Part shown: piece by piece, positions 40,001 to 52,000 of the stretch
Position numbering within the stretch: position 1 is the stretch's first letter
How the letters are laid out: the number at the start of each line of letters is the position of its first letter
Source of the DNA: Hexactinellida sp. DTS-2022
Taxonomy: Eukaryota; Porifera; Hexactinellida
Assembly (NCBI GenBank): GCA_028753945.1
Contig: JAPNXP010000001.1
Span: 5,818,501 to 5,882,500, forward strand
Length of the DNA: 64,000 nt
Reading direction: 5' to 3'
Made by a program: the position numbers and the translations under genes
Notes under the pieces: generated by a model
Seen by the model: only the letters and a program-made list of their open reading frames with translations
What the model was told of the DNA's origin: nothing
The model's database searches: none

Positions 40001-43000
40001 GATAGAAATTCTTTAATTTATTTTTGAGAACAATTTTCTAGAATAGAAACCTGTAAGTAACAGGATAGAAGTTTAATATATATTATTATAACATGATGAA
40101 ACATTAGAGTAAGAATTAAGAAGTTGAAATCAATATAATTATTACAAGTTGAAACAATAGAATTAGATTCAAAATAATTATTACAAGTTGAAAGACAGAT
40201 AACTCCGCTTAATAGAGTCACCTTGAGACCAGGTCGCTTTGGCCCGATTAAGCGGAGAAATCTATCCACCGAAAATATTGTATGCCAAAATGTAATTCCG
40301 CCCTAAAATTCCTGTGAAATTTTGACCCGATTAAGCAGTGAAATCTATTAACCGGTGGCTCTATTAAGCGGAGTCCATTGTAATAGAATTAGGTTTAACA
40401 GTTACTTATTCTGAAGTGTGAGGAAATAGAGGAGATTGGCACCCCAGTTATGGCATAATTGAACATTTATGATTTGCCATAAGGTGTAGAATTAAATTAT
40501 TTATCCAAATATGTAAATTTTATCAAGCCACTATTAATTAATGTTGTGAGCCATCATTAGATTAAATAGGTGTCAAAATTATTTGATCAAAATCGTAACT
40601 CCAGGTGCATATTAGACGGTCACCCCGCACCTGCATGCCAAGTTTCAGCCTTCACTGTATAGAGGTGTAGCTGTTGCAGTGTACAGTCGAAACTGGGTTT
40701 TTTGCCCCCCTAAATGCATGGAAAAATAGGTAAAAAAACCCGATACGCTAAAAAACCCGTATTTAACAATATACAGTTCTATGAGGTTATGAAGAAACAA
40801 GGAGGCAAAATAAACCGATAAGGCAAAAAAACCCGTTGCAAAAAAACCCGATTTCGACTGTATATGCATTTTTGGTGTACATGCATGCACACTGGTGTAT
40901 ATGCACTTTATTAACTATATTGGCTACAAGTGTATATACACCAGTGTATAAGCACATTTGCTTATTTTTAATTCAATGGGTTCTTATGAATTTATACTAG
41001 TATATTGTGATTTCCTGTGTATCTAGTTATGATATAACATTGATTCTGAAATTGTACATATATTCCCTCGATGTAATATAGCAAGTATAATACATATGTT
41101 ATGATATGACATACGGCGCGCGTAAATTACTTTGAAAAAATTACAATCGATTATATTTTCACACATGCAATTGTAGGATGCATTGCTGGGAATACAATTA
41201 GAATTAACTTCAAATAATTTGTGTTTATTGAAATGCATTGCATGATTATAATTGTATCTTATCAATTATAATCAAATGTTATACAGTCGAAACCGGTTTA
41301 TTCTAAATCTAAACAATTCTTTGCATGGAAATAAAGTAAGAAAAATCCGATAGTTAGAATAAATCGATTGAAAATAAAACAAAATTGGAATTTCTTACAC
41401 ATTTAGAATAAATAAAAAAACGATTAGTTACCAAAACCCGGGGTTAGAAAAATTGTTTCGACTGAATCATAATTAGATAGATACACAGGAATTCACAATA
41501 CTTAATTAAAATTCATAGGCACCCATTGACATTAAATATAAACAAAAGTGCATACACACTGGTGAATATACACTTGTAGCAATAATATGCAATCTAGTTA
41601 ATAAAGTACATATACACCGGTGAACATGCATGTACAGTGTACAACAAAAGTGCATATACACTGCAACAATTTCAATACTGGGCCACTATACTAATAGTAT
41701 AGTCATAGTGTGCACATTATTGATAATATACCAAAAGGCAGTAAGATTAGAACTGGGCCACTATACTATAGTATAGTCAGCACAGTAAAATAAACCACTG
41801 CAGTAAGATTAGAACTGGTCCACTATACTATAGTATAGTCGGCACTGTAAAAATGTGAGATTTCGAATGTAAGCGTGAAAGCGGGATATATATATATATT
41901 TTTAATGCGTGAGAGTTGGCAACCCTTCCAACAGGCCAATAGCTTGACGCCGGTAAAGCCATGTCCTGACCATTTTATAACTGCTTCCGCCGGCCCTGCG
42001 TTGTATAAAGATCACGTTCATTGTTACAAGGAGAATTATTTACAAAAATAAGTTTACTGTGAGACTAACTTATTCTCACAGTTATGGTATTCTTTTTCCC
42101 TCATCATCAAATAATATATTTCACATCCTAAATAGCAGTTGTTCTATGGTTAATCCGTACGTATAATACCCTAATACGTGCGAATAAATTTTGTAGAATT
42201 GTTTGCTTACTTCTCTTACACCATTATACTCTATTTTTATAATATTATTCCTTAAACAACACTTGAGTATATGTTATGTCGATTTTGTCAAATAGTCGAT
42301 TTTACAAAATCGACATTTTTAATTAGTTGATTTTGTAAAATCGACATTTTTAATTAGTTGATTCTGTGAAATCGACATTTCAAAATGTCGATTTTAGAAA
42401 ATCAACATATTTTATTCGTTGATTTTGCAAAATCACCCTGGAATATTTTTCATTCTAGTAAAAAAATTCATTTTGGTAAATTTTCTCTTCATACAAGTTG
42501 GTAGATATTTGGATGAAGCGAATTCTGAACAAATGCAATAAGACTAAGGCCTATCCAAGTAATATAGCCAAAGTCGAACACTTTTTTTAGTTCCGCTGAT
42601 TCATGTTGATTTTGTAAAATCAACATTTGACAAAATCGACATAACATTTACACAATATGCAAACAGCTAGTCGTGATCTACGTTATAATAAGGCCTGTTC
42701 ACTCTTCTTAAAATTTGGACCATGGATGTCGTTTAAGTCCATTGATTCTTTTTAGAATAAATGTTATAGTCAGAGATAATTAACCAAGTAGTAATCCAGA
42801 AGAAGTAAAATATTATTGGGCTTAATACCAAGCACATTTGAAGTAAATGAATGTTGCAATAGTACAAAATATTAAAGAAAACATCAAAGTGAATACAAGT
42901 TTTTAGCAAATAAACATTTCAAGAACAATAACAACTAATTGGGTTTAACTTTCTTATTTTTCGAGAATTTTCGACATGAACCGACTGCAAAGGTTGCAAG

Positions 43001-46000
43001 GCATTCATATTTTTTGTTCTGGATTATTACTTGGTTAATTATCTCTGACTATAACATTTATTCTTAAAAGAATCAATGGACTTAATCGACATCCATGGTC
43101 CAAAATTTAACACTAGTTAACAGGCCTTATTATAACGTAGGTCACGCAGCTAGTCTAGAATATATTGTTTTGTGGACTGGCTTGTAAATAGTCCTGTCAT
43201 TAATTGACTTGACTAGGCCTGTTGTGGGAATTCGCTAAATCAGAAATATTGTAAATTTCCGAATGGCCTATTAGACTTTATATAGTTAGCTACAACTGTA
43301 TTCAGGTAGTTCTGAAGAGCCAGGGCGGAAATTACGGGTTGAGTGTCGGGGGCACTGAAGGTAAGCTCTACATTACTCGCTTGACATCTGGAGGCGCAGC
43401 CGAGAAGAATGAACGCATATTCCTGGGAGACCAGGTAGTTGCTGTTGGAGATAACTCAACCCTTAACTGCTCTGCTGACGAAGTCTACAAGTACCTTCAA
43501 AACTATCCCCAGCAGGTCAGCTTAGGAGTAATGCGGTAATTACTTATGGGGATACTTGTATGGTAGGCTGAAGTAGAAAATTGTAGTATTTGATCTTGGA
43601 TATTTCTCAAATTGACGAAAACGGGAGTTAAATAGTTGCTCCAGTTACTAATACTACTGAGTTCCTTACAAGTATTCTCTTATAAAATGTATTAATGTTG
43701 ATGGAGTTGATACCGGTTATAAGATACTGTTGTGAATTGTGATTAGAAGAGGAGAAAACAGATATTACTGGTATATTATTATATTTTCACCGGTTATAGA
43801 GCATGTGTATAGGTATATTGATTTGCATACCATCACTCAAGAAACGAAAAGTTCACTCTCTCACTGCAGGGCCGTAGGTTCAGGTGCGGCAGGTATGGCC
43901 TAGGCCGCTCCAATATTTAGGTCATCCATGGCCTACTTAATATACGGCTATATATGTAGCCGAGAAGGCCATAAAACAAAGAGGCCAGTTTCTATTTTCA
44001 TTCTAGGATAAACTATGCCTCCTACTGTTGTTATTTGGGTTGTATATGGGGTAATCAACCATTGCGAGTCCATTAGAACCACTTTTGAGAATCTCAGATT
44101 TGTCGTTAAGCTATTTAGGCGCCATTTAATGATGACACCACAAATATACAAAAATTTACAGTTTGAGTCTAAAGAACTACAAGAAAATGAAAATAATTTG
44201 CTAATATACTTAGAATACATTTTCCGAATATATAATGATAATGAATATATATAAGCCAGCAATTATATACGTTTTATAGACGAAAATAGTAATTAGTAAT
44301 TCGGATAATACTTGTATTTTAGCATGTGGTTGTTTTATAATTTAAAATTTTTTTAGAATGTCGCCATTTTGTGATTTAGTAGCCTTTTGGGTATGAAATA
44401 TATCCCTATTTTAGTATTCCTATTATAAAATTATTAAAAGTAGCAAGAAACTGAAATTTATGATATTTAAAAATTTTTTCATTTTACCAAGAATTGTTAC
44501 TGTCATCATTAAATGGCGCCTAAATAGCTTAACCACAAATCTGAGATTCTCAAAAGTGGTTCTAATGGACTCGCAATGGTTGATTACCCTATATACAACC
44601 CAAATAACAACAATAGGAGGCATAGTTTATCCTAGAATGAAAATTAGAAACTGGCCTCTTTGTTTTATGGCCTTCTCGGCGACATATATAGCCGTATATT
44701 AAGTAGGCCATGGGTCACCATATAAATATTCGGGCACCCACAACCATAGGTTTCGGCATAATGATATACTACATAGGAATAGGTGCTCCATAATAGGGCT
44801 GGATCACCCAATAGGCTAAGTAGGCTGTATCCTAGGGGCCCGTGGGTTTGGGCCCCCATAAAATCTGCTCGTCTTAAGTTACTTTAATTATTACATTTTT
44901 AATCTATCAAAGCGTAATGTTTTGCCTACTAATAATTATTGACATTTCAATATATCTATCTATCTATCTATCTACCTATAATCTGTACGTATATTAGAAG
45001 CACAATTGTTGTATGTGTGTTTGTTTGTTTGTGTGTTGTCCAGAATTAATATGAAATACCACAAGCTCTAGAGATATGAAAACTTGCATGCAGGGGTAAG
45101 TTTACACGATGACAACGATCTATTGGTTTTCTACGTCATCGTGCGATAATGAGTAAGCATATTGGCAATCTGGTGTGACCAACGTGTCCGCATCATTAAT
45201 GTCCATGTTCTATTAAATTTTCAGATTTTTATCTCTAGAGGGCGCGAATTATGTGCGATTAAGTGAATTTTCAAGGTTCTCGAAATGTGACTGACGTCAT
45301 AACTTGTCGAGGTGTGATAAATTTTGAGTGGAAACCTCAACTTGTTGGCGGGTACCAAAAGGTACTCCTATATGCCAAAAATCACATTTGGAACCGTCCA
45401 GTTTCTTCAATCTACTCGGAACATACAAACAAATATATATACCCAGCCTTGTGTTTTAATAGTATAGATTATTATTATTATTATTATTATTTCGGTGAAT
45501 TCACTGCAGATATTCACATATACAATTCACTGCACATTTGAGGTTTGGTGATTACCTGCTGACTCCATGCTCCACCTGCATGTTTTCAGTTTAGTTAGTT
45601 CTATTAGTGATTTATTAATAGCATACAGATGTTAATTAGTTTGGCTACGAAGCAACCTTTGTGAGAGAGTGATCCGTCGCGAAGCGACCGAGACCGAAGG
45701 GCTCGGAAAAACCGATGAAAAACCGAGGGCCAAAATGTCAAAATTCCTTAAGATGACTTAGCAATTTTCGCTCAAATTTAGACCTCGGTTTTTCCGGAAT
45801 AACTCAAAAAATATTCATTATATACAATTTTCATTTTAGTCACATGTCTATCTCACCTATGACAACCTGTCATGTAAATTTCAAAACAAAATATTCATTT
45901 TTGAAAAAATATTATGAACATAAATTTCACTAAAATCGGCTTACAATGATGATTTGCATCCCTATCCAATATCCATAATGTAGAATATGTTGTCAACTCT

Positions 46001-49000
46001 AATACGTAATACTATTGATAAGAATTTATTATGTCCTTTGTTTATAATTCAATGATTTCTCACTATAAATATACACTGCCTTTCTTCTACTTGATTTTCT
46101 TCAAATTTATTTTCATTTTTTTCAAACTCACATTTTCACTTTTTTTTCGAACATCTTTTTGACTTCACAGCATATTTCTCATCTCCATTTTCTCCTCATT
46201 TCATTTTCTGCTCTCTTCTTTATTCTTCCAAGTCGATTCTTCCAATTCAAGTGAGTTTATTTATTTAATTTGCCTTAGCTACTTTTTTATTTATTAATAA
46301 TACCAGGGCAGGCCTTGGCCTGACCGATAATTTTACCACTACATTTTGAAGGATCAAATCTGAAATTTAATTTACAATATCGTGGCCCTCAAGGTTTGGA
46401 TGCCCAAGGCCGGCGGAAGGAAATACCTCCGGCCTAGAATACTAACATAATTATATAATATTACTATATGCAGTCGATACTAACGGACGATAACAATTTG
46501 TTCGCTTTACCCAGAGTTCGTATTAACCGGAGTAATACCCATTCAATCGCCATTGTAGGGACCTGATTTTGTGGAACTGTTCTTCTTATCCGGAAATTCG
46601 TATTAATTACCCGTGTTCGTATTAATTAACGAGGTTCTACTGTAGTAGTATATATGTATTGATTTTATAATTAAAATAATAATAATAATTTCATCTATTA
46701 ATGACTTCAATAGAGCAATTCGTCGAAGCTCTCCAGAAACTCGGCTATGAAAGCTTCGATAGCGTAAGAGATGCTTTGAACCAGTGGTTCTTAACCGGTG
46801 GGGAATTCCCCACTAGTGGGGAATAGAGGACCACTAGGTGGGGAATGGAACTTCTGGGAAAATATAAAATGAAAGTTATTAACTGAGGCCTCATTTACTA
46901 AAACTACTAAGTCAAATTCTGAGATTCAGAGAATTTTAAGAATACATTGAAGAGATGTCAAATTATGAGTATCATAATTAAATTGATTAATCTCATTCTG
47001 AATACCATACAAATTCAAGTGCAATCAAAATATGTTATCATAACAACAATTAACACCAACTTTTGAATGGCATCATTACTTATACAGCAGGTGTTTAGTT
47101 GTAGATTAACACTATGAAGTTTAATCAATGTGACAGTGCAAATGAAGTTAACTTGTGTTTGATAACTCATAATACTTAGATATAAAAGAATAATCTAAAC
47201 TACAAATATTAAACTCAAAAGCCCCTGATTTTTGAATCTTGAACATTTTTTACTTCCTCGACTTATTTCAAGTTATCTAGCTTTCTTACTTTAACTTGTA
47301 GTTAAATAAATAAGTCTGTATTTATCATGTCACTGAAGAGAAAGTATCAAGACGATTATCTCAACTTTGGCTTTACATTCCTGGAAAATAATGGCCATCA
47401 ACTTCCACAATGCGTATTGTGTATGAAAACTCTATCGAATTCTAGCATGAAGCCTTATCAACTGAAGCAACATCTCATCACAGTCCACCCGGAGCATTCC
47501 AAAAAAGATAGAGTTTTCTTTGAGATGAAATAGACTGGATTAAAGAGGGTGAAACTTGATTCCAGTGGAGCATTCCACCAAAAGGAAAGGTCAATTGTTC
47601 ATGTATCGTATGCTGTTGCACTATTGGTGGCAAAAAACAAGAAGTCTCATTCAATAGGAGAGACTCTCATAAAGCCCTGCATTCTTGAATGTGCTCGAAT
47701 AGTCCTCAACAAAGATGCCATTAACAAGCTGGAGCAAATATCCATGTCAAATGACACCATCAAGTCAAGGATCGTTGACATCTCTAACAACATCAAACAC
47801 CAGGTGATTACAAAGATCTTGGCATCTCCCATCTTTGCTATCCAGCTGGACGAGTCTACAGATGTGGCCAATCTTTCTCAATTGATGGTTTTTGCTCGTT
47901 ATATTAATGGTAAGGTGATTGAGGAGGAGTTCCTATTTTGCAAGCCCTTGGAGACGACAACAAAGGCAGAAGATGTGATGGCTGTAGTCTCAACATTCTT
48001 TAGGGAGATGAATCTCGACTGGAAAAGATTAGCTGGGGTGTGCTCGTTAGGAGCACCAGCCATGTTGGGTAGCAGGTCTGGTTTTATCTCGCTTGTTAAA
48101 CACAAGAATCCTAATGTTCTAGGAACCCACTGTTTTATCCATCGCGAGGCACTGGCGTCTAAGACAATGCCTAGTTCTTTGTGTGCTGACCTAGTGATCG
48201 TCATTAAAGTAGTCAATTATGTCAAAAGCGGAGCCTGCAACACTCGCTTATTTCGCCAAATTTGTGAAGGGCTGGATGCTACCCACCAATATCTCTTATT
48301 CCACACGCAAGTACGTTGGCTATCAAAGGGCAACATGTTGGCTCGGGTGTTTGAACTCAAGGAAGAGGTGAACACCTTTCTCAAGATGAAATGCAAAATG
48401 GATCTCCTATCTGAATTTAACAAACCAGAGTTTGTCTCACACTTGGCATACCTTGCAGATATCTTTGAAGCTCTAAATAAGCTTATTCGGAAACTTCAGG
48501 GCCGAGATACAAACATTATCAGTCATTCGGACAACATCAATGCCTTCATCTCCAAAATTAAACTCTGGAGTGGGAAGATCAGAGATGGAAATACATGTTC
48601 TTTTCATCGATTGACAGATGTACTCTGCAATGAGCCCATATGTGCAGAGTTACAAAGAGATATAATGGAGCACCTTGACTGCCTGGGAGAGGAGTTTAAT
48701 AAATATTTTCCTGGGGTAAACACAGGGGATGCATTATTTGGTATGACAAGAAATCCATTCCAGTGTGAGTTAGAGACGATTTCAGAAGAAATCCAGGATG
48801 AGTTTTTGGAACTTGTACATGATTCATTCGCCAAGGATGAGTTCCAAATTCTCAGTCTCCCAGACTTTTGGGCCAAAATGCGTTTAGTCTATCCAGCTGT
48901 CAGCCAACGAGCTCTTAAAATTCTTATCCCTTTCTCATCAACGTATCTATGTGAATCAGGATTTTCAAGCCTACTCGCAATCAAAACAAAGGCTCGAAAC

Positions 49001-52000
49001 AAACTAGAGGTGGAAGATGACCTGAGATGTTCACTATCCTTTACTGCTCCCAATATCACCGAACTTGCGGGTAGTAAACAAGTGCAAAAATCGCATTGAC
49101 TCATTTACTATTATAAATTTTACATTACATATTTAGTTTTACAGGTGTATCCCACAAATGTATGAAAAAGTCCGGGATCAAGTTAATATACTAATTTAGA
49201 TCAATTGAAACATGAATTATATAATATCTAATGTGACAAAAATTAAACGAATGCATTGCATACGGTTTTGAATATTTAAAATAAGATTCACATTTTGGTT
49301 GGGGAATAGATTTGCTGAGTCTTCCAAAGTGGGTAATGGCCCAAAAAAGGTTAAGAACCGCTGCTTTGAACAAAGGAGACAAACATAAGCCAAAATCTGT
49401 CTGGGGAAAATTGTCAATTATTCTTTTTGGAAAAAACAAGGCTACTAAGCGCGATTCTCTCAGCTCCAAATGGAGATTGAATAGAGGAAACTTTCAGCAT
49501 CACGTAAAGCAAATGATCAGTACGCGTAAGTCTATCATTCCCATTGATGTATCCCAATTGGCAGTAGAGCATATCAGAACTCAGTTAATATCTGCTAGCT
49601 CATATCCTGACATGTAGACCTCAGTAAGATGTGTTTGAAGGAGTTCGATTTCAGTTTTCTTAGTTTACAGCGAGACGTAACGAATAACAGTTTGCTAGGT
49701 TTATTGGTATCTGGTTGCGATGACTGCCAACTTTACGGTCTGATGTCTAAGATAGCTTCTTCTCCTCCCCAAACAGGGAGGACTGATAGCCATTTTTGGT
49801 CATTCGTAAACTGTAATAATAGTCTATGGTTAGATGCAATGAAATTTTTCAGCTTAGAGTGTCCGCTTGTTAGTGGTGAGTTCATGCTAGTGGATGACAA
49901 ACTCCACGACCAGTCGAAAAAGTTTAGTTGCTGTCTAATGGAGTCAATGCAATGGATTCGACTAATCAGGCGAAATTGTAACTTAGTGGATTCATGGATT
50001 TTAGTTGAAAAAATTAGTTGTAGGATATTAGAGCTATTTGGGAATTCATATATAGCTATCACAGTCAGCAACTAGATATATTCACTAGCTTTATTCTAGC
50101 CTGTCGAGAAAGTTCAGATACTTTAAGCTCATTTATGAATCTTTGTCCTTAAAATTGCATCATACCTCTTCTTCTTATCAACAAGTCCCGATATTGTCAT
50201 CTACCGATGACCCGCAACCTGAAATTGATATTACCTCCAATATCCCTGAGTCCAAATTGCTAGTGCCATCAGTAGATGACAGTATTCTGGGTAATGAAGT
50301 CATAGTTGAACAATCCGTGTTTAGTGAGGAAATCTGTGGTGAATTTTTGCTAAGTGGAATGGAATGGAAAAGTATTACACTAATTCATGGAGACTCTGTA
50401 GTATTTTCTATAGATTGGACCAATTTATTTATTTCAAAAATCGAGGGAAATTTTGTATGTGTTCTTTCTTTTCAATACAAAAAGGTTAATAAACTTAGTA
50501 GTAGAAACAAAATAGCTGTTTTTTTAGAGCAAAAGCAGCGTGTAAGTTTAAAGATTGTTTTGAATTTACATTTGTAATAAAGAAAGAGCCGTGGAGTGTA
50601 AAATTGGTGATAATATTACTGTGGAGTATGTTGCTTATGGAACCTTATCTGAACAGCATTTTGATAATACAACTGTGCACTCACGAAATTTATCACATTC
50701 GCATAGGTTAGAAGTAGCCAGAGGGGTAGCAGATACATCTGTAAATGCTTATTTCTATGATCAATTTGATTCTGTGGAGAACACAAACTTAGCACTTAAT
50801 TATGGTAACCTAAATAAGGTTAGAAGTTCTGCAGTCCTGCGAAAAGCTAAATTTGATTTGTCTAGTTTACAGAGGTATTCTAATGATAACTGTACTGAGT
50901 TAGTTAGCTTACAACAGTATTATAGAAATATTGTTATTGGTCTTCATGTTAGAGGTTACATACAGTCACTAAGTCATAATCCTTTTATTGTACATATGTA
51001 CACTGAAGATCAAATCAAAATATTGAAATTGTTTAAAGATACAAGAATTGTTCTTCATTTAGATGCCACAGGATCAATTGTTAGGAAAATAGAACCCTCA
51101 CTAAAGAAAGTATTCTATTACGCTCTTACTGTAAGACATCCTACTTACTCCACTAGTCCAATTCCACTAGCAGAAATGATTAGTTCAGGACACACCAGTG
51201 CTGAAATAAGTTAATTTTTGCACAAATGGTCCCTTGATGCAAAGAAAATACTGGGCGATATAAACATTTCACAAGTTGAAATAGATTTCTCCTGGGTTTT
51301 GATTCACAGTTCTTGTGGTATTTTTCTCAAGTGTGATATAGATACTTATCTCCATAAGTGTTGGAATATGGTGGATGTAAATTCTGCAGTTAATGAAGCG
51401 GACTTTAAAGTAATTCTTCACTTATGTTAGGCTCATTTAATACACAGCATAGGATTTCATATAAATAAAAAATTTAAACTACAAAAAGATGTGAGAAAAC
51501 TGTTTTACATTGTATCGGATTTATTGTACGCTGTTGAAATGACAAGTATCAATAATTTATTCCAATCTTTATGCATTCTATTTATGAGTAGTTCTTTAAG
51601 TGCAATAGTAAAGACACTTACTCATTTGCTAGAAACATACATTAGTAATGAATCCGCAAACTCCTTGGAGACTAATGAATATTTGGTGGAAGAACATATG
51701 GATGATAATAATAGTGCTAGTGATAACAAGGCTAGTAAAACATACAGAGAAAAATCCCCTTTCGGCAAACATTTTGTAAATATTGCAAAAAATTGCAAAT
51801 CTTGGATCAACAATATACCAGGAAAAAATCCAAACCCTTGTTATAATCCTGAGCTTATAGAATACTTGTTAACATTCTCCTACCCATATTACCTTTATGG
51901 AGTGGAATAATCTTATGACCTATTTGTGTAGCGGATAAGAACAAGACTAGCATCTTTAGCAACGCTATTGTGGAGAATTGGATCCGTATTGTTAAGTTAA

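Larger units (their letters stand above)
45480..46700. other. Gene-poor stretch before the second OTU/transposase element
   Basis: (TTA)n at 45469-45490, a pyrimidine-rich tract at 46072-46250, and the MITE at 46469-46644. No host exon seen. Confidence 0.5.
46701..49617 (+). pseudogene. First ORF of the second element, interrupted by hAT copy 2
   Basis: ATG at 46701 opens 27 codons (SIEQFVEALQKLGYES), interrupted after 46781. The frame resumes exactly at 49372 once the hAT and one target copy are ignored, and ends at TAG 49615-49617, for 108 residues in total. The second half is basic (KLSIILFGKNKATKRD) and then has IIPIDVSQLAVEHI. No family recognised. It may be the N-terminal part of the transposase that follows. 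Confidence 0.65.

Noticed and set aside
40645-40890. Minus-strand frame with FFATGFFALSVYF
   Set aside because: It is the AAAACCCG-repeat MITE read in translation.
43528-43540. Donor at 43536 and TAA at 43537 as the end of the MAGUK gene
   Set aside because: That reading ends the protein inside PDZ3; donor GTAATG at 43528 gives the right phase and continues the last strand into exon 6.
15739-49363. Inversion of the 31 kb between the two inverted hAT copies
   Set aside because: Copy 2 keeps a perfect direct duplication, which an inversion between the copies would have separated.
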